Below are positions 1-9,263 of a stretch of DNA of 32,040 nucleotides, in pieces. The notes beneath the pieces were generated by a model. It was given only the letters and a program-made list of their open reading frames with translations, was not told where the DNA came from and did not search any database. The DNA is from a bacterium. GTDB lineage: Bacteria > Planctomycetota > Planctomycetia > Kolteriales > Kolteriaceae. The DNA lies in NCBI GenBank assembly GCA_019748235.1, contig JAIEPU010000184.1, forward strand, positions 1 through 32,040, read 5' to 3'. Each line of letters begins with the position of its first letter. The stretch's first letter is position 1. Made by a program: the position numbers and the translations under genes.

Positions 1-71
1 TAACCGTAAGAGGGTTAGGTGTTTACGACGTGAGCCCCAAAGGGAATCGCACGAGCAGGAAATAAGGTCAG

Positions 72-347
72 ATGGCTCATACTGAATCCGCGAAGAAACG
101 ACATCGCCAAAGCCTCAAACGCCGCGCTCAAAATCGTGCGGTGAAGTCGGATCTCCGGACGACTTTCAAGAAGTTGCTCAAGACGGTGAAGGCGGGTGAT
201 GCTGCGGCGGCTGGGGAACTCCTCAAGGTTGCCTTCAGCAAGCTCGACAAGTGCGCGGTTCGCCGATACCTCCATCCGAACACCGCTCACCGTTACAAGT
301 CTCGCCTTTCGAAGCGAGTCGGCGGGATGACCGCAGCGGCAAAGTAG
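72..347 (+). CDS. rpsT: 30S ribosomal protein S20
   Basis: Encodes bS20, a primary 16S rRNA-binding protein of the small ribosomal subunit. The 91-residue product has the family's usual length and its very basic, helical composition: it opens MAHTESAKKRHRQS and carries the typical KSDLRT segment near residue 26 and an LHPNTAHRYKSRL segment near the C-terminus. An AAGG ribosome-binding site lies about 5 bases before the ATG. A strong terminator follows at 376-410, so the gene is probably transcribed alone or as the last gene of a unit entering from the left. The promoter is not clearly visible in the 71 bases upstream. Identification is secure. Confidence 0.97.
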   Translation: MAHTESAKKRHRQSLKRRAQNRAVKSDLRTTFKKLLKTVKAGDAAAAGELLKVAFSKLDKCAVRRYLHPNTAHRYKSRLSKRVGGMTAAAK

Positions 348-375
348 AACACTTTCGAATAGTCGAGATTCATCG

Positions 376-410
376 TGGACCACCTTAAAGAGGTGGTCCA
401 TTTCTTTTTT
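376..410 (+). terminator. Rho-independent terminator of rpsT
   Basis: A perfect 10-bp stem (TGGACCACCT at 376-385 with AGGTGGTCCA at 391-400) closes a 5-base loop and runs straight into a T-rich tract (401-410). It sits 29 bases after the rpsT stop codon. It is close to the end of the convergent membrane-protein gene, whose stop is at 424, but the T-tract serves the plus strand. Confidence 0.95.
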
Positions 411-423
411 GCAAGTAACGCAT

Positions 424-1908
424 CTACTTTGGGAATTCGACGATCTTGAATCGTCCTGTTTCGAAGATCAACTCTCCCTGTGGAGTCGGCTGCTCGCGCC
501 AGGTTAATAAAAGACTGCCGGGCGGGAATACTCTCGGACGGGGCAAGATGAGCGTTAACCCCCCGATTGGTATTTCATTCGCTACCGCATGATCAATCTT
601 CCCCTGATACTCTTGAATCGGGGCGCGGGTCACATGAATGACTTCCTCTGGAATGAATGGAATTTGCGCGTCTACGAACTTCGTGTCCCCCGGCGACGAA
701 TGAAGCCGTTCGACGGCCACGGCAGCGTCTCTCCAAAAGAACGTGGAAAGATGCTCATTCAATCGAAAAGTCAGATCATAGCTGATGAGGACCGTCGTCA
801 CGCCGACGCCGGAGGCGAGAAGAATTGTTGTGATTCGACTTCCCCACCAACGGAAGAGTAACTCCGTCCCTTGAGCCATGATGATCACAAGCACCGGTAA
901 GGCGAAGAAGACACGACTGGGAGCAATGGTGGAGGTAAAGGCGGCCGGCACGACCGACAGAATTGCCGCGATGAGAAGGGAAAGATTCCAACCTTTCCAC
1001 GGGCGCAGGATTAGAGACCCAGCACCCACCATCAAACAAACCCACTCCGCGTATCCCATCTTTGAAGCCAAAGGAAAGTCGGGCAAACCTTCGCTGTAAG
1101 GGGCAATCAGATAGGTCGGGGACCAATAGGTGGCGGCGCGATTAGCCCTATTGATCCATGGATTGACGCCAGATGCGTCCTCGTCCTTGATCTCAGCGAA
1201 TCGTGCGGTTGCTTCGGGCGATAGTACGCTCCACCACGCGGGAATGAGGCCGAGGAAGAGTAGGATCAGGACTACGCTCATTGGTCCAAGTGACCGTCGA
1301 ATCGCTTGAAGCCAGCCAGGTGAAACGAACATGCTCGCGACAAACATAATGGCGGCCGCCGACTTTCCCATCATCCCCGAATAGACCGTCAATAGAAGTG
1401 CTCCGACCGTACCCAACGACGCAGTCACAGGTCGGGTTCCAAAGAAGGACAGACTCCACCAGGTGGCCGCAACACCAAGCGGGACCAAAATGACTTCCAT
1501 TCCGACACGGCTCCACAGTACGTGCTGAGGATCTGTCGCGATAAAGAAGGCGCCCCAAATCGCCGCCCGCGGACCGATGATTCGATGGACAGCGCCATAG
1601 GTCATAACGATCGTGATCATTCCGATGGCGAAGGAGAGAATTCGCAGTCCTTTCCAAGATGTGATGATGGCGGAGAGGGGAGTCGCCGCAAGGACAAATA
1701 TCCCCTCGCGATAGTCATCAAAGGCACGCAGGTACAGAGGTAGAAATGTGCCGTGGCGATCTTTGCCGGTTTCCCAAATACAGTGGGCGTCAATGGCATT
1801 TGAAATCTCGTCGACATTTGGTCCGGGTGGAACGGAAAACAGTCCGGCACCTCGCAGAAGGGCACCAAGTAGGAGCGCTAGAAGGAGCCAAACTCGATGC
1901 CTCATCAT
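424..1908 (-). CDS. GT-C fold membrane glycosyltransferase (PMT/ArnT-like)
   Basis: A 494-residue polytopic membrane protein resembling the GT39/GT83-type (dolichyl-phosphate-mannose mannosyltransferase/ArnT-like) family, which transfers a sugar from a polyprenyl-phosphate donor outside the cytoplasmic membrane. After a first membrane helix (residues about 5-24) comes the first outside loop with an Asp-Glu pair (D33-E34 in PNVDEIS), the usual catalytic or metal site of the family, then about ten further hydrophobic segments and a soluble C-terminal part of about 100 residues. The start chosen is the ATG at 1908: a reverse-strand AAGGA lies at 1914-1918, 5 bases away. An in-frame ATG at 1938 has no such site. 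The acceptor and sugar cannot be read from the sequence. Fold assignment is fairly sure, substrate unknown. Confidence 0.75.
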   Translation of the reverse strand: MMRHRVWLLLALLLGALLRGAGLFSVPPGPNVDEISNAIDAHCIWETGKDRHGTFLPLYLRAFDDYREGIFVLAATPLSAIITSWKGLRILSFAIGMITIVMTYGAVHRIIGPRAAIWGAFFIATDPQHVLWSRVGMEVILVPLGVAATWWSLSFFGTRPVTASLGTVGALLLTVYSGMMGKSAAAIMFVASMFVSPGWLQAIRRSLGPMSVVLILLFLGLIPAWWSVLSPEATARFAEIKDEDASGVNPWINRANRAATYWSPTYLIAPYSEGLPDFPLASKMGYAEWVCLMVGAGSLILRPWKGWNLSLLIAAILSVVPAAFTSTIAPSRVFFALPVLVIIMAQGTELLFRWWGSRITTILLASGVGVTTVLISYDLTFRLNEHLSTFFWRDAAVAVERLHSSPGDTKFVDAQIPFIPEEVIHVTRAPIQEYQGKIDHAVANEIPIGGLTLILPRPRVFPPGSLLLTWREQPTPQGELIFETGRFKIVEFPK

Positions 1909-2347
1909 TTCAATCCTTGAATTTGCGCAAGGGGGCATTTTGAAGCGGAAGACGCCGTGCGGCTAATCTCCCACTTCCCTTTCTCCACCTGCGTCTCAAT
2001 TTCCGTCGATTTGCTGCATCAATCGACGGTCTTCCCATCAACAATCCCAATCGTGCGAGTCCGATTCAATAGAGTAAATCCTTGCGAGTCGTGCCCTAGC
2101 AGGCTAAAACCACTTTTCCCATCGCCGATTCAAGTCATGCGGGGCTGACGGCGAATTACTCTCTCCGATGAGTTTGGGAGTGAATCCCATTCTCATGGAT
2201 GAGGGAGAAAACGGAACCAATTTCGAATGTTCGTTACAGCGGATGGACGTTCTCTTTAGCGGTTGATGCGATTGTTTCGCAAGTTTTGCCGTCGTTTTGA
2301 CGCTACAGCCGCTTTGGAATGTCTTTAGATGGAAAAGATGAATTGCC
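1909..2347. other. Divergent intergenic region, 439 bases
   Basis: Lies between the divergent glycosyltransferase and cupin genes and should hold promoters for both. No convincing gene is seen. The clearest structure is the hairpin at 2003-2029, listed separately. A T-rich stretch around 2270-2330 precedes the cupin gene, but I cannot point to a clean -35/-10 pair. Confidence 0.5.
2003..2029. repeat. Perfect 9-bp inverted repeat
   Basis: CCGTCGATT (2003-2011) and AATCGACGG (2021-2029) are exact inverted copies around a 9-base loop. No T-tract follows on either strand, so it is not an ordinary terminator. Its place between two divergent genes suits an operator or a leader hairpin, but this is only inference. 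Confidence 0.45.
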
Positions 2348-3592
<1,245 letters not shown>

Positions 3593-3684
3593 TTTCGATT
3601 TCAGCAGTCGCACGCCCGAAGGGTGAAAGCTGCAGAGATCGCTTCGCGAGTGCATTTACCGTTCAGTAATGGGGGTGGAACACA

Positions 3685-4614
3685 ATGGCCAGAAAGAAGA
3701 TTTCGATCGGGACCTGGGCCTACACGATCGGACCGTACCAGAACAATCCGGTGCCGTTCGAAACCGTGGTGACCAAGCTGAAGGAGATCGGCTTCGATGG
3801 AATCGATCTCGGGGGATTTGCTCCGCATCCCAATCCCGATGATTGTCCGACGGCGGAATCCCGTGCTCGCGTCCGAGGCCTCGTAGAGGATGCGGGTCTT
3901 GGGTTCTCTGGATTGGCCGCGAACCTTTGGATGCATAAGCTCGGCAGCGCGCCGGATAACTCGGCGCTCCTCGCGGAGTTCGATAAGAACGTCAAGTTCT
4001 CGACTGATCTCGGCATCAAGACGATCCGCGTCGATTCGCTCGACCCCCCCGATGTCTTTAAGACGGTCGATTACAACTTGGCTCGCGATCGGACGGTGAA
4101 AGGCTTCAAGGAAATGGCTCGCCGTGCGGCTAATGCTGGCCTCAACGTCTGCTGGGAATTCGAGCCGGGCTTCGCATTCAACAAGCCTTCTGAGATCCTT
4201 TCGATCGTCAACGAAGTCAGCGCGGATCATCCAAACTTCGGCGTTCTGTACGATACCTGCCACGCCAACATGGTGGCGAAGGTCGGATCGCGGCAATGGG
4301 GAGAGAAAGAGACTCTTCCGGGCGGCGCTCTCGAACTGTTGCAAAAGCTTAAGGGGAAGATCACGCACCTTCACTTGATCGATTCCGACGATAAGTGCCA
4401 CAAAGATGCCAAGGGAGAAGACGAGACGAGCGCTCATCCTCCATTCGGTCTCGGCAATCTCGACTTCGACAAGCTGACGCCGGCGCTTCTCGATTGCGGC
4501 TGTCCGCATGATTGGTGGGCCATCGATCTTTGCTTCTGGCCCGATGCGTGGGCGGCGACCGAGCAGTGCTACACGTTTACCGACAATCTTCGGAAGAAGT
4601 TCAACGTCGCGTAG
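3685..4614 (+). CDS. Xylose-isomerase-like TIM-barrel sugar isomerase/epimerase
   Basis: A 309-residue (beta/alpha)8-barrel protein of the AP endonuclease family 2 / sugar phosphate isomerase-epimerase superfamily (IolE/IolI-like), which moves protons or hydride on sugars or inositols using a divalent metal. Metal-ligand candidates follow the family order: Glu in WEFEP (E158 or E160), Asp and His in YDTCHAN (D190, H193) and His in THLHLID (H228/H230). The fourth ligand, normally Glu near the end of the barrel, appears to be Asp (D281 in WAIDLCF). No signal peptide, so cytoplasmic. A G-rich site (GGGGGTGG) precedes the ATG. It is probably co-transcribed with the PMI-like gene 92 bases upstream. 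The exact substrate is unknown. Confidence 0.82.
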   Translation: MARKKISIGTWAYTIGPYQNNPVPFETVVTKLKEIGFDGIDLGGFAPHPNPDDCPTAESRARVRGLVEDAGLGFSGLAANLWMHKLGSAPDNSALLAEFDKNVKFSTDLGIKTIRVDSLDPPDVFKTVDYNLARDRTVKGFKEMARRAANAGLNVCWEFEPGFAFNKPSEILSIVNEVSADHPNFGVLYDTCHANMVAKVGSRQWGEKETLPGGALELLQKLKGKITHLHLIDSDDKCHKDAKGEDETSAHPPFGLGNLDFDKLTPALLDCGCPHDWWAIDLCFWPDAWAATEQCYTFTDNLRKKFNVA

Positions 4615-4928
4615 CGTTGCCGTTCGTCTACTCAACAATCTCCATCGATACGGGTACCAGGCTTGCGTTTATCGCAAGCATGGTTTTCGCGTCGGACGGG
4701 GTAGCATGCTTTCGTTTGTCGTGAGCTTGTGCCTCTGAACCGGTTGCATAGTCAGGCTCTGACTTGCATCGACATTTTCTCCATGTCCATGCAAGCGTGG
4801 AACATGTCCCCCGGCCGAAATCAGAAGAGCGTTCGCTTCCGACGAGTGAACGCTCTTTTTGTTTTAAGGGGACGATCGCTTCGCGTACGGTATTCCAAAG
4901 GTTACATGTCATTTGGGAAACGAACGGT
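4615..4928. other. Structured non-coding stretch before the serine hydrolase gene
   Basis: No convincing gene is seen. Three hairpins are visible on the plus strand: a perfect 7-bp stem at 4661-4679 (GCTTGCG/CGCAAGC), a bulged stem at 4745-4768 built on AGTCAG/CTGACT with flanking TGCA pairs, and the intrinsic terminator at 4825-4865. This could be the 3' untranslated region of the isomerase mRNA or a small RNA ending at the terminator. Confidence 0.45.
4825..4865 (+). terminator. Rho-independent terminator after the isomerase gene
   Basis: A perfect 10-bp stem (AAGAGCGTTC at 4825-4834 with GAACGCTCTT at 4848-4857) encloses a 13-base loop and is followed by a T-rich tract (TTTTTGTTTT). It lies 210 bases after the isomerase stop codon and 60 bases before the serine hydrolase start, so it separates the two units. 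Confidence 0.88.
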
Positions 4929-6776
4929 ATGCTTCTGACCTGTTTTCTCCTTTCCCTTTCCCTCATTAGCGATGAATCGTCGACTCCGCCGATCAACGCG
5001 GAAACGGTGAACGCGTTCCTCGACGACTTCTGGAAGAAGAATGCGATCGCCCCCGGTCTATCGGTTGCGGTGAGCCATGACGGAACACTCCTCACTGCGC
5101 GCGGCTTCGGGATGGCCGATCCAGTGGGAGGGAAGTTCGTCGATGCGGAAAACACCACTTTCCGAGTGGCATCGGTCTCCAAACCATTGACGGCGGCTTG
5201 CGTGCTGAAACTGGTTGATGAGGGCAAGCTGAAGCTCGATGTTGACATCAATTCGTATCTCAAGCGTGTCAAGATTCCAGAGAAGTTCGGCAAGTCAATC
5301 ACGCTCACCCATCTCTTAACTCATACGGCGGGATTCGAGGACAAGAACTTCGGAACCGCGGCTCCTTCCGCTGACAAGGTTATGTCATTAGAGGAATATC
5401 TCCGCTCCAACATCCCGGAAAGAGTGCTTCCTCCAGGAGTGGCGATTGCTTATTCGAATCAAGGGTATGCGATCGCGGGTCTTGTGGTGCAGGACGTGGC
5501 GGGAGTTCCGTTCGAAGATTTCGCGAACGAACAAATCTTTAAGCCGCTTGGAATGGCGAATACCAGCTTCGTCCCGCGCGACGATCTCATGAAGCGACTC
5601 GCGCTTGGTCATGAGATCATCAGGTGGTCGTACATTTCTCAACCTTTCGATTTTCTTCACTGTGCTCCGCCAGGAGGAGTTCTCACGACGGGCCCAGATT
5701 ACAGCAAGTTTCTCAACGCGATGCTCACGGGAAAGAGCACAGACGGTTCGGCCTTTCTCTCTGAGTCTTCTTTACAACTCATGCGTGATTCGCAGTTTCG
5801 GCATCACCCAAAAATGGCGGGATGGACGCTCGGCTTTTGGGAACGAAGACAGGGTACGCTCGTGGGATTCGGACATGGGGGAGACCTACGTGGCTATACC
5901 GCCGATGTCTCGGTATGGCCGACGGAAAAACTCGCGGTCTTCGTGGCGTACAACTGTGCGGAGGATCGAGGAGATAGTCTTCGCGATAGATTTCAGCGTG
6001 AGTTTCTGACGCACTTTGTGCCCGCCGCCCGTATGCCTGTTAGTCCATCTTCAGCTCAAAAAAGTGATCCCGATCCCATCGTTCAACGAGCCCAGTTTTT
6101 CGGGGCGCGGCGGAACCAATCGGGACTCGACAAGTTGGCGATCCTGGCTGGGGTTGTGCAAGTGGTCTCCGCGGGATGGACTGCTCAAGGCGATCTCGTT
6201 CTCGGGAACAAGACTTGGAAAAAGATCGACACCCATCTTTATCAATCGGTTGATGGTCGACTGGCAGCGATTCGGCCCGCCGATTCAAACACGCCGGAAA
6301 TGCTCTTCATCGGAACGAATGCGCTCGACCGATCCGCTTGGTACGACGACATCACGTTACAAATCTCTCTGATCGGCCTCGCAGTGGCAGTCTCTCTTCT
6401 TTCAATCGCGATAGGACTCGGCGGAAAGATTCGTCAATGGTTTGAAGGAACACCGACAGGCTTGCGAATGTTTTGGACCTTGTCCGCCCTTGCTGGATTC
6501 TTCCTTTTGATCTCAGCGGGGGGCCTTCAGCTCGCATCGACTTCGATTCCGAAATACGACTTCACGCACGGCCCGCCGACTTCCGTCCTGGTGGTGTTGG
6601 TCTGTTTTCATGTCGCGGCACTTCTTTGTCTGTTTAGCATCGTCGCGTGCATCGTTGCTTGGATGAAAGGCCGGGGCGTGCTCTTGGCTCGATTGCTTGC
6701 AGTAGTCGTTGCTGTCGGCCAATTGAGTTTTCTTTGGATCGCTTGGCATTGGAACATACTTGGTTTTCATATCTGA
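4929..6776 (+). CDS. Membrane-anchored beta-lactamase-family serine hydrolase
   Basis: A 615-residue protein of the class C beta-lactamase / penicillin-binding-protein-like serine hydrolase family. An N-terminal signal sequence (residues 1-14) leads to a catalytic domain (about 25-365) with the three active-site motifs: S82-V-S-K85 (nucleophile and base), Y175-S-N177, and H316-G-G318 in place of K-T-G. A linker is followed by four predicted membrane helices (about 476-498, 515-535, 552-578, 587-606), so the hydrolase domain should face the outside of the cytoplasmic membrane. Members act as peptidases, esterases or D-aminopeptidases, and the substrate here cannot be told. The start at 4929 is chosen because it begins the signal peptide; in-frame codons back to 4764 run through the terminator at 4825-4865 and cannot be translated sensibly. 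Confidence 0.85.
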   Translation: MLLTCFLLSLSLISDESSTPPINAETVNAFLDDFWKKNAIAPGLSVAVSHDGTLLTARGFGMADPVGGKFVDAENTTFRVASVSKPLTAACVLKLVDEGKLKLDVDINSYLKRVKIPEKFGKSITLTHLLTHTAGFEDKNFGTAAPSADKVMSLEEYLRSNIPERVLPPGVAIAYSNQGYAIAGLVVQDVAGVPFEDFANEQIFKPLGMANTSFVPRDDLMKRLALGHEIIRWSYISQPFDFLHCAPPGGVLTTGPDYSKFLNAMLTGKSTDGSAFLSESSLQLMRDSQFRHHPKMAGWTLGFWERRQGTLVGFGHGGDLRGYTADVSVWPTEKLAVFVAYNCAEDRGDSLRDRFQREFLTHFVPAARMPVSPSSAQKSDPDPIVQRAQFFGARRNQSGLDKLAILAGVVQVVSAGWTAQGDLVLGNKTWKKIDTHLYQSVDGRLAAIRPADSNTPEMLFIGTNALDRSAWYDDITLQISLIGLAVAVSLLSIAIGLGGKIRQWFEGTPTGLRMFWTLSALAGFFLLISAGGLQLASTSIPKYDFTHGPPTSVLVVLVCFHVAALLCLFSIVACIVAWMKGRGVLLARLLAVVVAVGQLSFLWIAWHWNILGFHI

Positions 6777-6805
6777 GTCTTTCCATTCGTTCAGAGGGAT
6801 ACGAC

Positions 6806-7828
6806 GTGAGTAAGGTGCGGATGGGGTTGATCGGTGCGGGAGGTTGGGGGGCAATGCACGCGCGGACCTACGCCGTGTCTCATCAAGCGGAACTCCTCGG
6901 CATTACTGATCTCGAAATTGATCGTGCCACAGTGCTGGCGAATCAATTTGGCGCGAAGCCGTATCCGCATTGGGAAGACTTGCTAGCGGATGATTCGATC
7001 GATGCCGTTTCCGTCGTGACGCCCGACTTTGCTCACGAGGAGATTCTTCTCGCCGCTGCTAAGGCCCGGAAGCATATCCTCGCCGAAAAGCCTCTCGCCA
7101 TGTCAGTGGACGCGTGCCAACGGATCATTGCGGCCGCCGAACAGTCAGGCATCAAACTGATGGTTGACTTTCATGCGCGTTGGAGTCCTCCTATTCATCG
7201 AGCCTGGGAATCCGTTCGCGCGGGAGAGATCGGCACGCCCCGCCACATTTATTATCGACTGAACGATTGCATCAGTGTCCCCACGGAAATGCTTTCATGG
7301 GCGGCAAAATCTTCGGTGCTTTGGTTTGTGGGAAGCCATGCGATCGACACTGTCTGCTGGCTCGTCGGAGACGAGGTGTCTCGTGTCTACGGGATTTCTC
7401 GGAAGGGTGTTCTCGCCGAGAGAGGGATCGATACGCCGGACTATTACTTTTCCATGCTCGAGTTTCGAAGGGGCGCGACGGCCGTTATCGAGAACTCGTG
7501 GATCGTGCCTAACAGTGCCATGAACCTGGTTGATGTGAAGTGCGAGTTGGTTGGGACTGACGGAGCACTCTATGTCGATCAAAGCCATCACCGCGCGGTG
7601 GAACGATACACGAACTCGAAGGGTAGTTTTCCCGACGTGTTCGTGATGCCTTCCGTTTTTGGAGTCCAACAAGGATTTGCTGCGGAAAGCATCAAACACT
7701 TTGTCGATGCGGTGGCCAATGACAAGCCTCTTCTCGTCACCGGCCAGGATGGACTGCGAGCGACGCGTATCATCACCGCCGTTGAGGAATCGATCCGGAT
7801 GAGACAACCCATCGATTTACAGGCGTGA
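6806..7828 (+). CDS. Gfo/Idh/MocA family NAD(P)-dependent oxidoreductase
   Basis: A 340-residue cytoplasmic dehydrogenase of the glucose-fructose oxidoreductase / inositol dehydrogenase family, which oxidises or reduces sugars and cyclitols with NAD(P). The N-terminal Rossmann fold shows the glycine-rich loop GAGGWG (10-15), the conserved E94-K-P96 motif in AEKPLA, and the catalytic region GSHAID with H178 and D181. The GTG at 6806 is chosen as start: GAGGG lies about 8 bases upstream and the Rossmann strand begins a few residues later. Upstream in-frame codons overlap the hydrolase gene end. Only 16 bases separate it from the acetyltransferase gene, so the two form an operon. Substrate unknown. 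Confidence 0.9.
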   Translation: MSKVRMGLIGAGGWGAMHARTYAVSHQAELLGITDLEIDRATVLANQFGAKPYPHWEDLLADDSIDAVSVVTPDFAHEEILLAAAKARKHILAEKPLAMSVDACQRIIAAAEQSGIKLMVDFHARWSPPIHRAWESVRAGEIGTPRHIYYRLNDCISVPTEMLSWAAKSSVLWFVGSHAIDTVCWLVGDEVSRVYGISRKGVLAERGIDTPDYYFSMLEFRRGATAVIENSWIVPNSAMNLVDVKCELVGTDGALYVDQSHHRAVERYTNSKGSFPDVFVMPSVFGVQQGFAAESIKHFVDAVANDKPLLVTGQDGLRATRIITAVEESIRMRQPIDLQA

Positions 7829-7833
7829 ATCCG

Positions 7834-7839
7834 AAGGAG
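7834..7839 (+). promoter_or_regulatory. Strong ribosome-binding site of the acetyltransferase gene
   Basis: AAGGAG lies 5 bases before the GTG at 7845 and within the 16-base gap after the oxidoreductase stop. It fixes the start of the acetyltransferase at a GTG codon and supports co-translation from one mRNA. Confidence 0.8.
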
Positions 7840-7844
7840 TCGTC

Positions 7845-9083
7845 GTGAGCGAACTCGTTGTTCGTGGGGTGGAGACGGAGGCGGAACTGCTCGAGGCTCA
7901 CCATCTCGTTGCGCGAACACAACAGTTTGAAAAGGAGAAGGCACTCTCGTGGTTAGCCACAGCGGGGCGAGTATGGCCCGGATTCGAATGGGCAGCCGTG
8001 CGGATCGCATGGCATGAGGGTCGGATCGTCGGTGCTCTTCGAGTCATTGATGTGCCGCTCCGTATTGGTCAGGCTCGGCTTCATGCGGGTGGGATCGGAT
8101 GGGTGTCGACCGATGAACATAAACGTGGCCAGGGAATATGCGCCGCGCTGATGGCCGATACTCATGACTACATGAATCGCAAAGGATTTGAGCTGTCGCT
8201 TCTGTTCGGAATTCCCAATCTTTATCAGCGATTCGGCTATGTCTCTGCGATCCCCGAGCGGAGCGTCCGCATGCAGCTTGCGGACATACCAATCGAACTG
8301 GTGGCCAGTTGCCGTCACCGAATGTTCCAAGAGGAGGACATCCCAGCCATTCTTCAGATCTACGACCGAAGTGAGAGGGATGCGTCTTGTTCGGTCGTGC
8401 GGAATGATGAATGGATCTTAGCTCAGGCACTCAGCACCGACCCGAAGACTTCGTACTGGCCCGATTGGCCTGGCACATACATCTTTCTCGATGAGCATGA
8501 AGAAGTCGTGGGATGGATAACACCTCAGAAGTCTGAAGGGGAACTTCACGTCAAGGAACTCGGGGTACGAGACGAATCGGCCTGCGAGGAACTTTTGGTG
8601 ATGGCGAAGGTGCTTGCCCATCGAGCCCATGTGGACCGAATTCGATTTCATGTTCCGCCATCGCACCTATTCGCTCGTTACCTAGAGCAATTCAACTCGA
8701 TTCACGAGACTCATTTCTTTCGGAATCGCGAAGGCATGATTTCGCTTTTGGACTTTGATCGTGCCGTGCAGGCCATGCTTCCGGAATGGACTCATCGACT
8801 GCAATCATGTTCTCCGCGAGGGAGAGCGAAGGTGGGTTTTCGTATCGGCAATATTTCAATCACACTGAAAGTAAGCGAGGGACAAATTGAAATCGAACGG
8901 GCGATGGGCCGTGAGGATTTGTCTCTTCTCGCAACACAGTTTGTTCTTCTGATGACAGGAAGCCGTCGGCCTGATGATGTGATCGGAAGTGCTTGGCATT
9001 CACTGGACGAGGAGAAGCGGAATCTGCTCCGCCTGATCTTTCCGAGACGCGAGCCATTTCTGTGGCCAATGGATCACTTTTGA
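7845..9083 (+). CDS. Eis-like GNAT N-acetyltransferase with SCP2-like C-terminal domain
   Basis: A 412-residue acetyl-CoA-dependent acyltransferase. The N-terminal GNAT domain (about 1-150) has the acetyl-CoA pyrophosphate-binding motif in the form KRGQGICAALM (R94 to A100), preceded by the usual beta strand with GIGWVST. A second GNAT-like half (about 155-290) and a C-terminal domain (about 305-412) resembling the sterol-carrier-protein-2 fold match the three-part layout of Eis-type proteins, including their typical length near 400. Eis proteins acetylate aminoglycosides or protein lysines, but the substrate here is unknown. It is the second gene of the operon with the Gfo/Idh/MocA oxidoreductase, hinting that an amino sugar or similar amine may be acetylated; this is inference. 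Confidence 0.8.
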   Translation: MSELVVRGVETEAELLEAHHLVARTQQFEKEKALSWLATAGRVWPGFEWAAVRIAWHEGRIVGALRVIDVPLRIGQARLHAGGIGWVSTDEHKRGQGICAALMADTHDYMNRKGFELSLLFGIPNLYQRFGYVSAIPERSVRMQLADIPIELVASCRHRMFQEEDIPAILQIYDRSERDASCSVVRNDEWILAQALSTDPKTSYWPDWPGTYIFLDEHEEVVGWITPQKSEGELHVKELGVRDESACEELLVMAKVLAHRAHVDRIRFHVPPSHLFARYLEQFNSIHETHFFRNREGMISLLDFDRAVQAMLPEWTHRLQSCSPRGRAKVGFRIGNISITLKVSEGQIEIERAMGREDLSLLATQFVLLMTGSRRPDDVIGSAWHSLDEEKRNLLRLIFPRREPFLWPMDHF

Positions 9084-9263
9084 GAATCTTCACACGAAGA
9101 GTGAGGGGGCTGAGGAACTCTCTCCCGAATCCGAATATTCTGAAGTTGAGATAAGACTTGTCGATGGTCGCAGATTAAACGATCGCCGAAAGGCCTTTGT
9201 GAAATATTCATTTCATGCCTTGCTCGCACGCCATATATCAAATCTGACGACGGGAGATGACAC

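Noticed and set aside
3601..4638. 345-codon open frame on the minus strand opposite the first TIM barrel
   Set aside because: It mirrors the isomerase gene almost exactly, its translation is rich in Arg and matches no family, and the plus-strand gene has clear catalytic motifs.
4764..4928. N-terminal extension of the serine hydrolase
   Set aside because: It would translate through the intrinsic terminator at 4825-4865 and precede a normal signal peptide.
6647..6805. N-terminal extension of the Gfo/Idh/MocA protein
   Set aside because: Overlaps the end of the hydrolase gene and adds 53 residues before the Rossmann fold; the GTG at 6806 has a ribosome-binding site.
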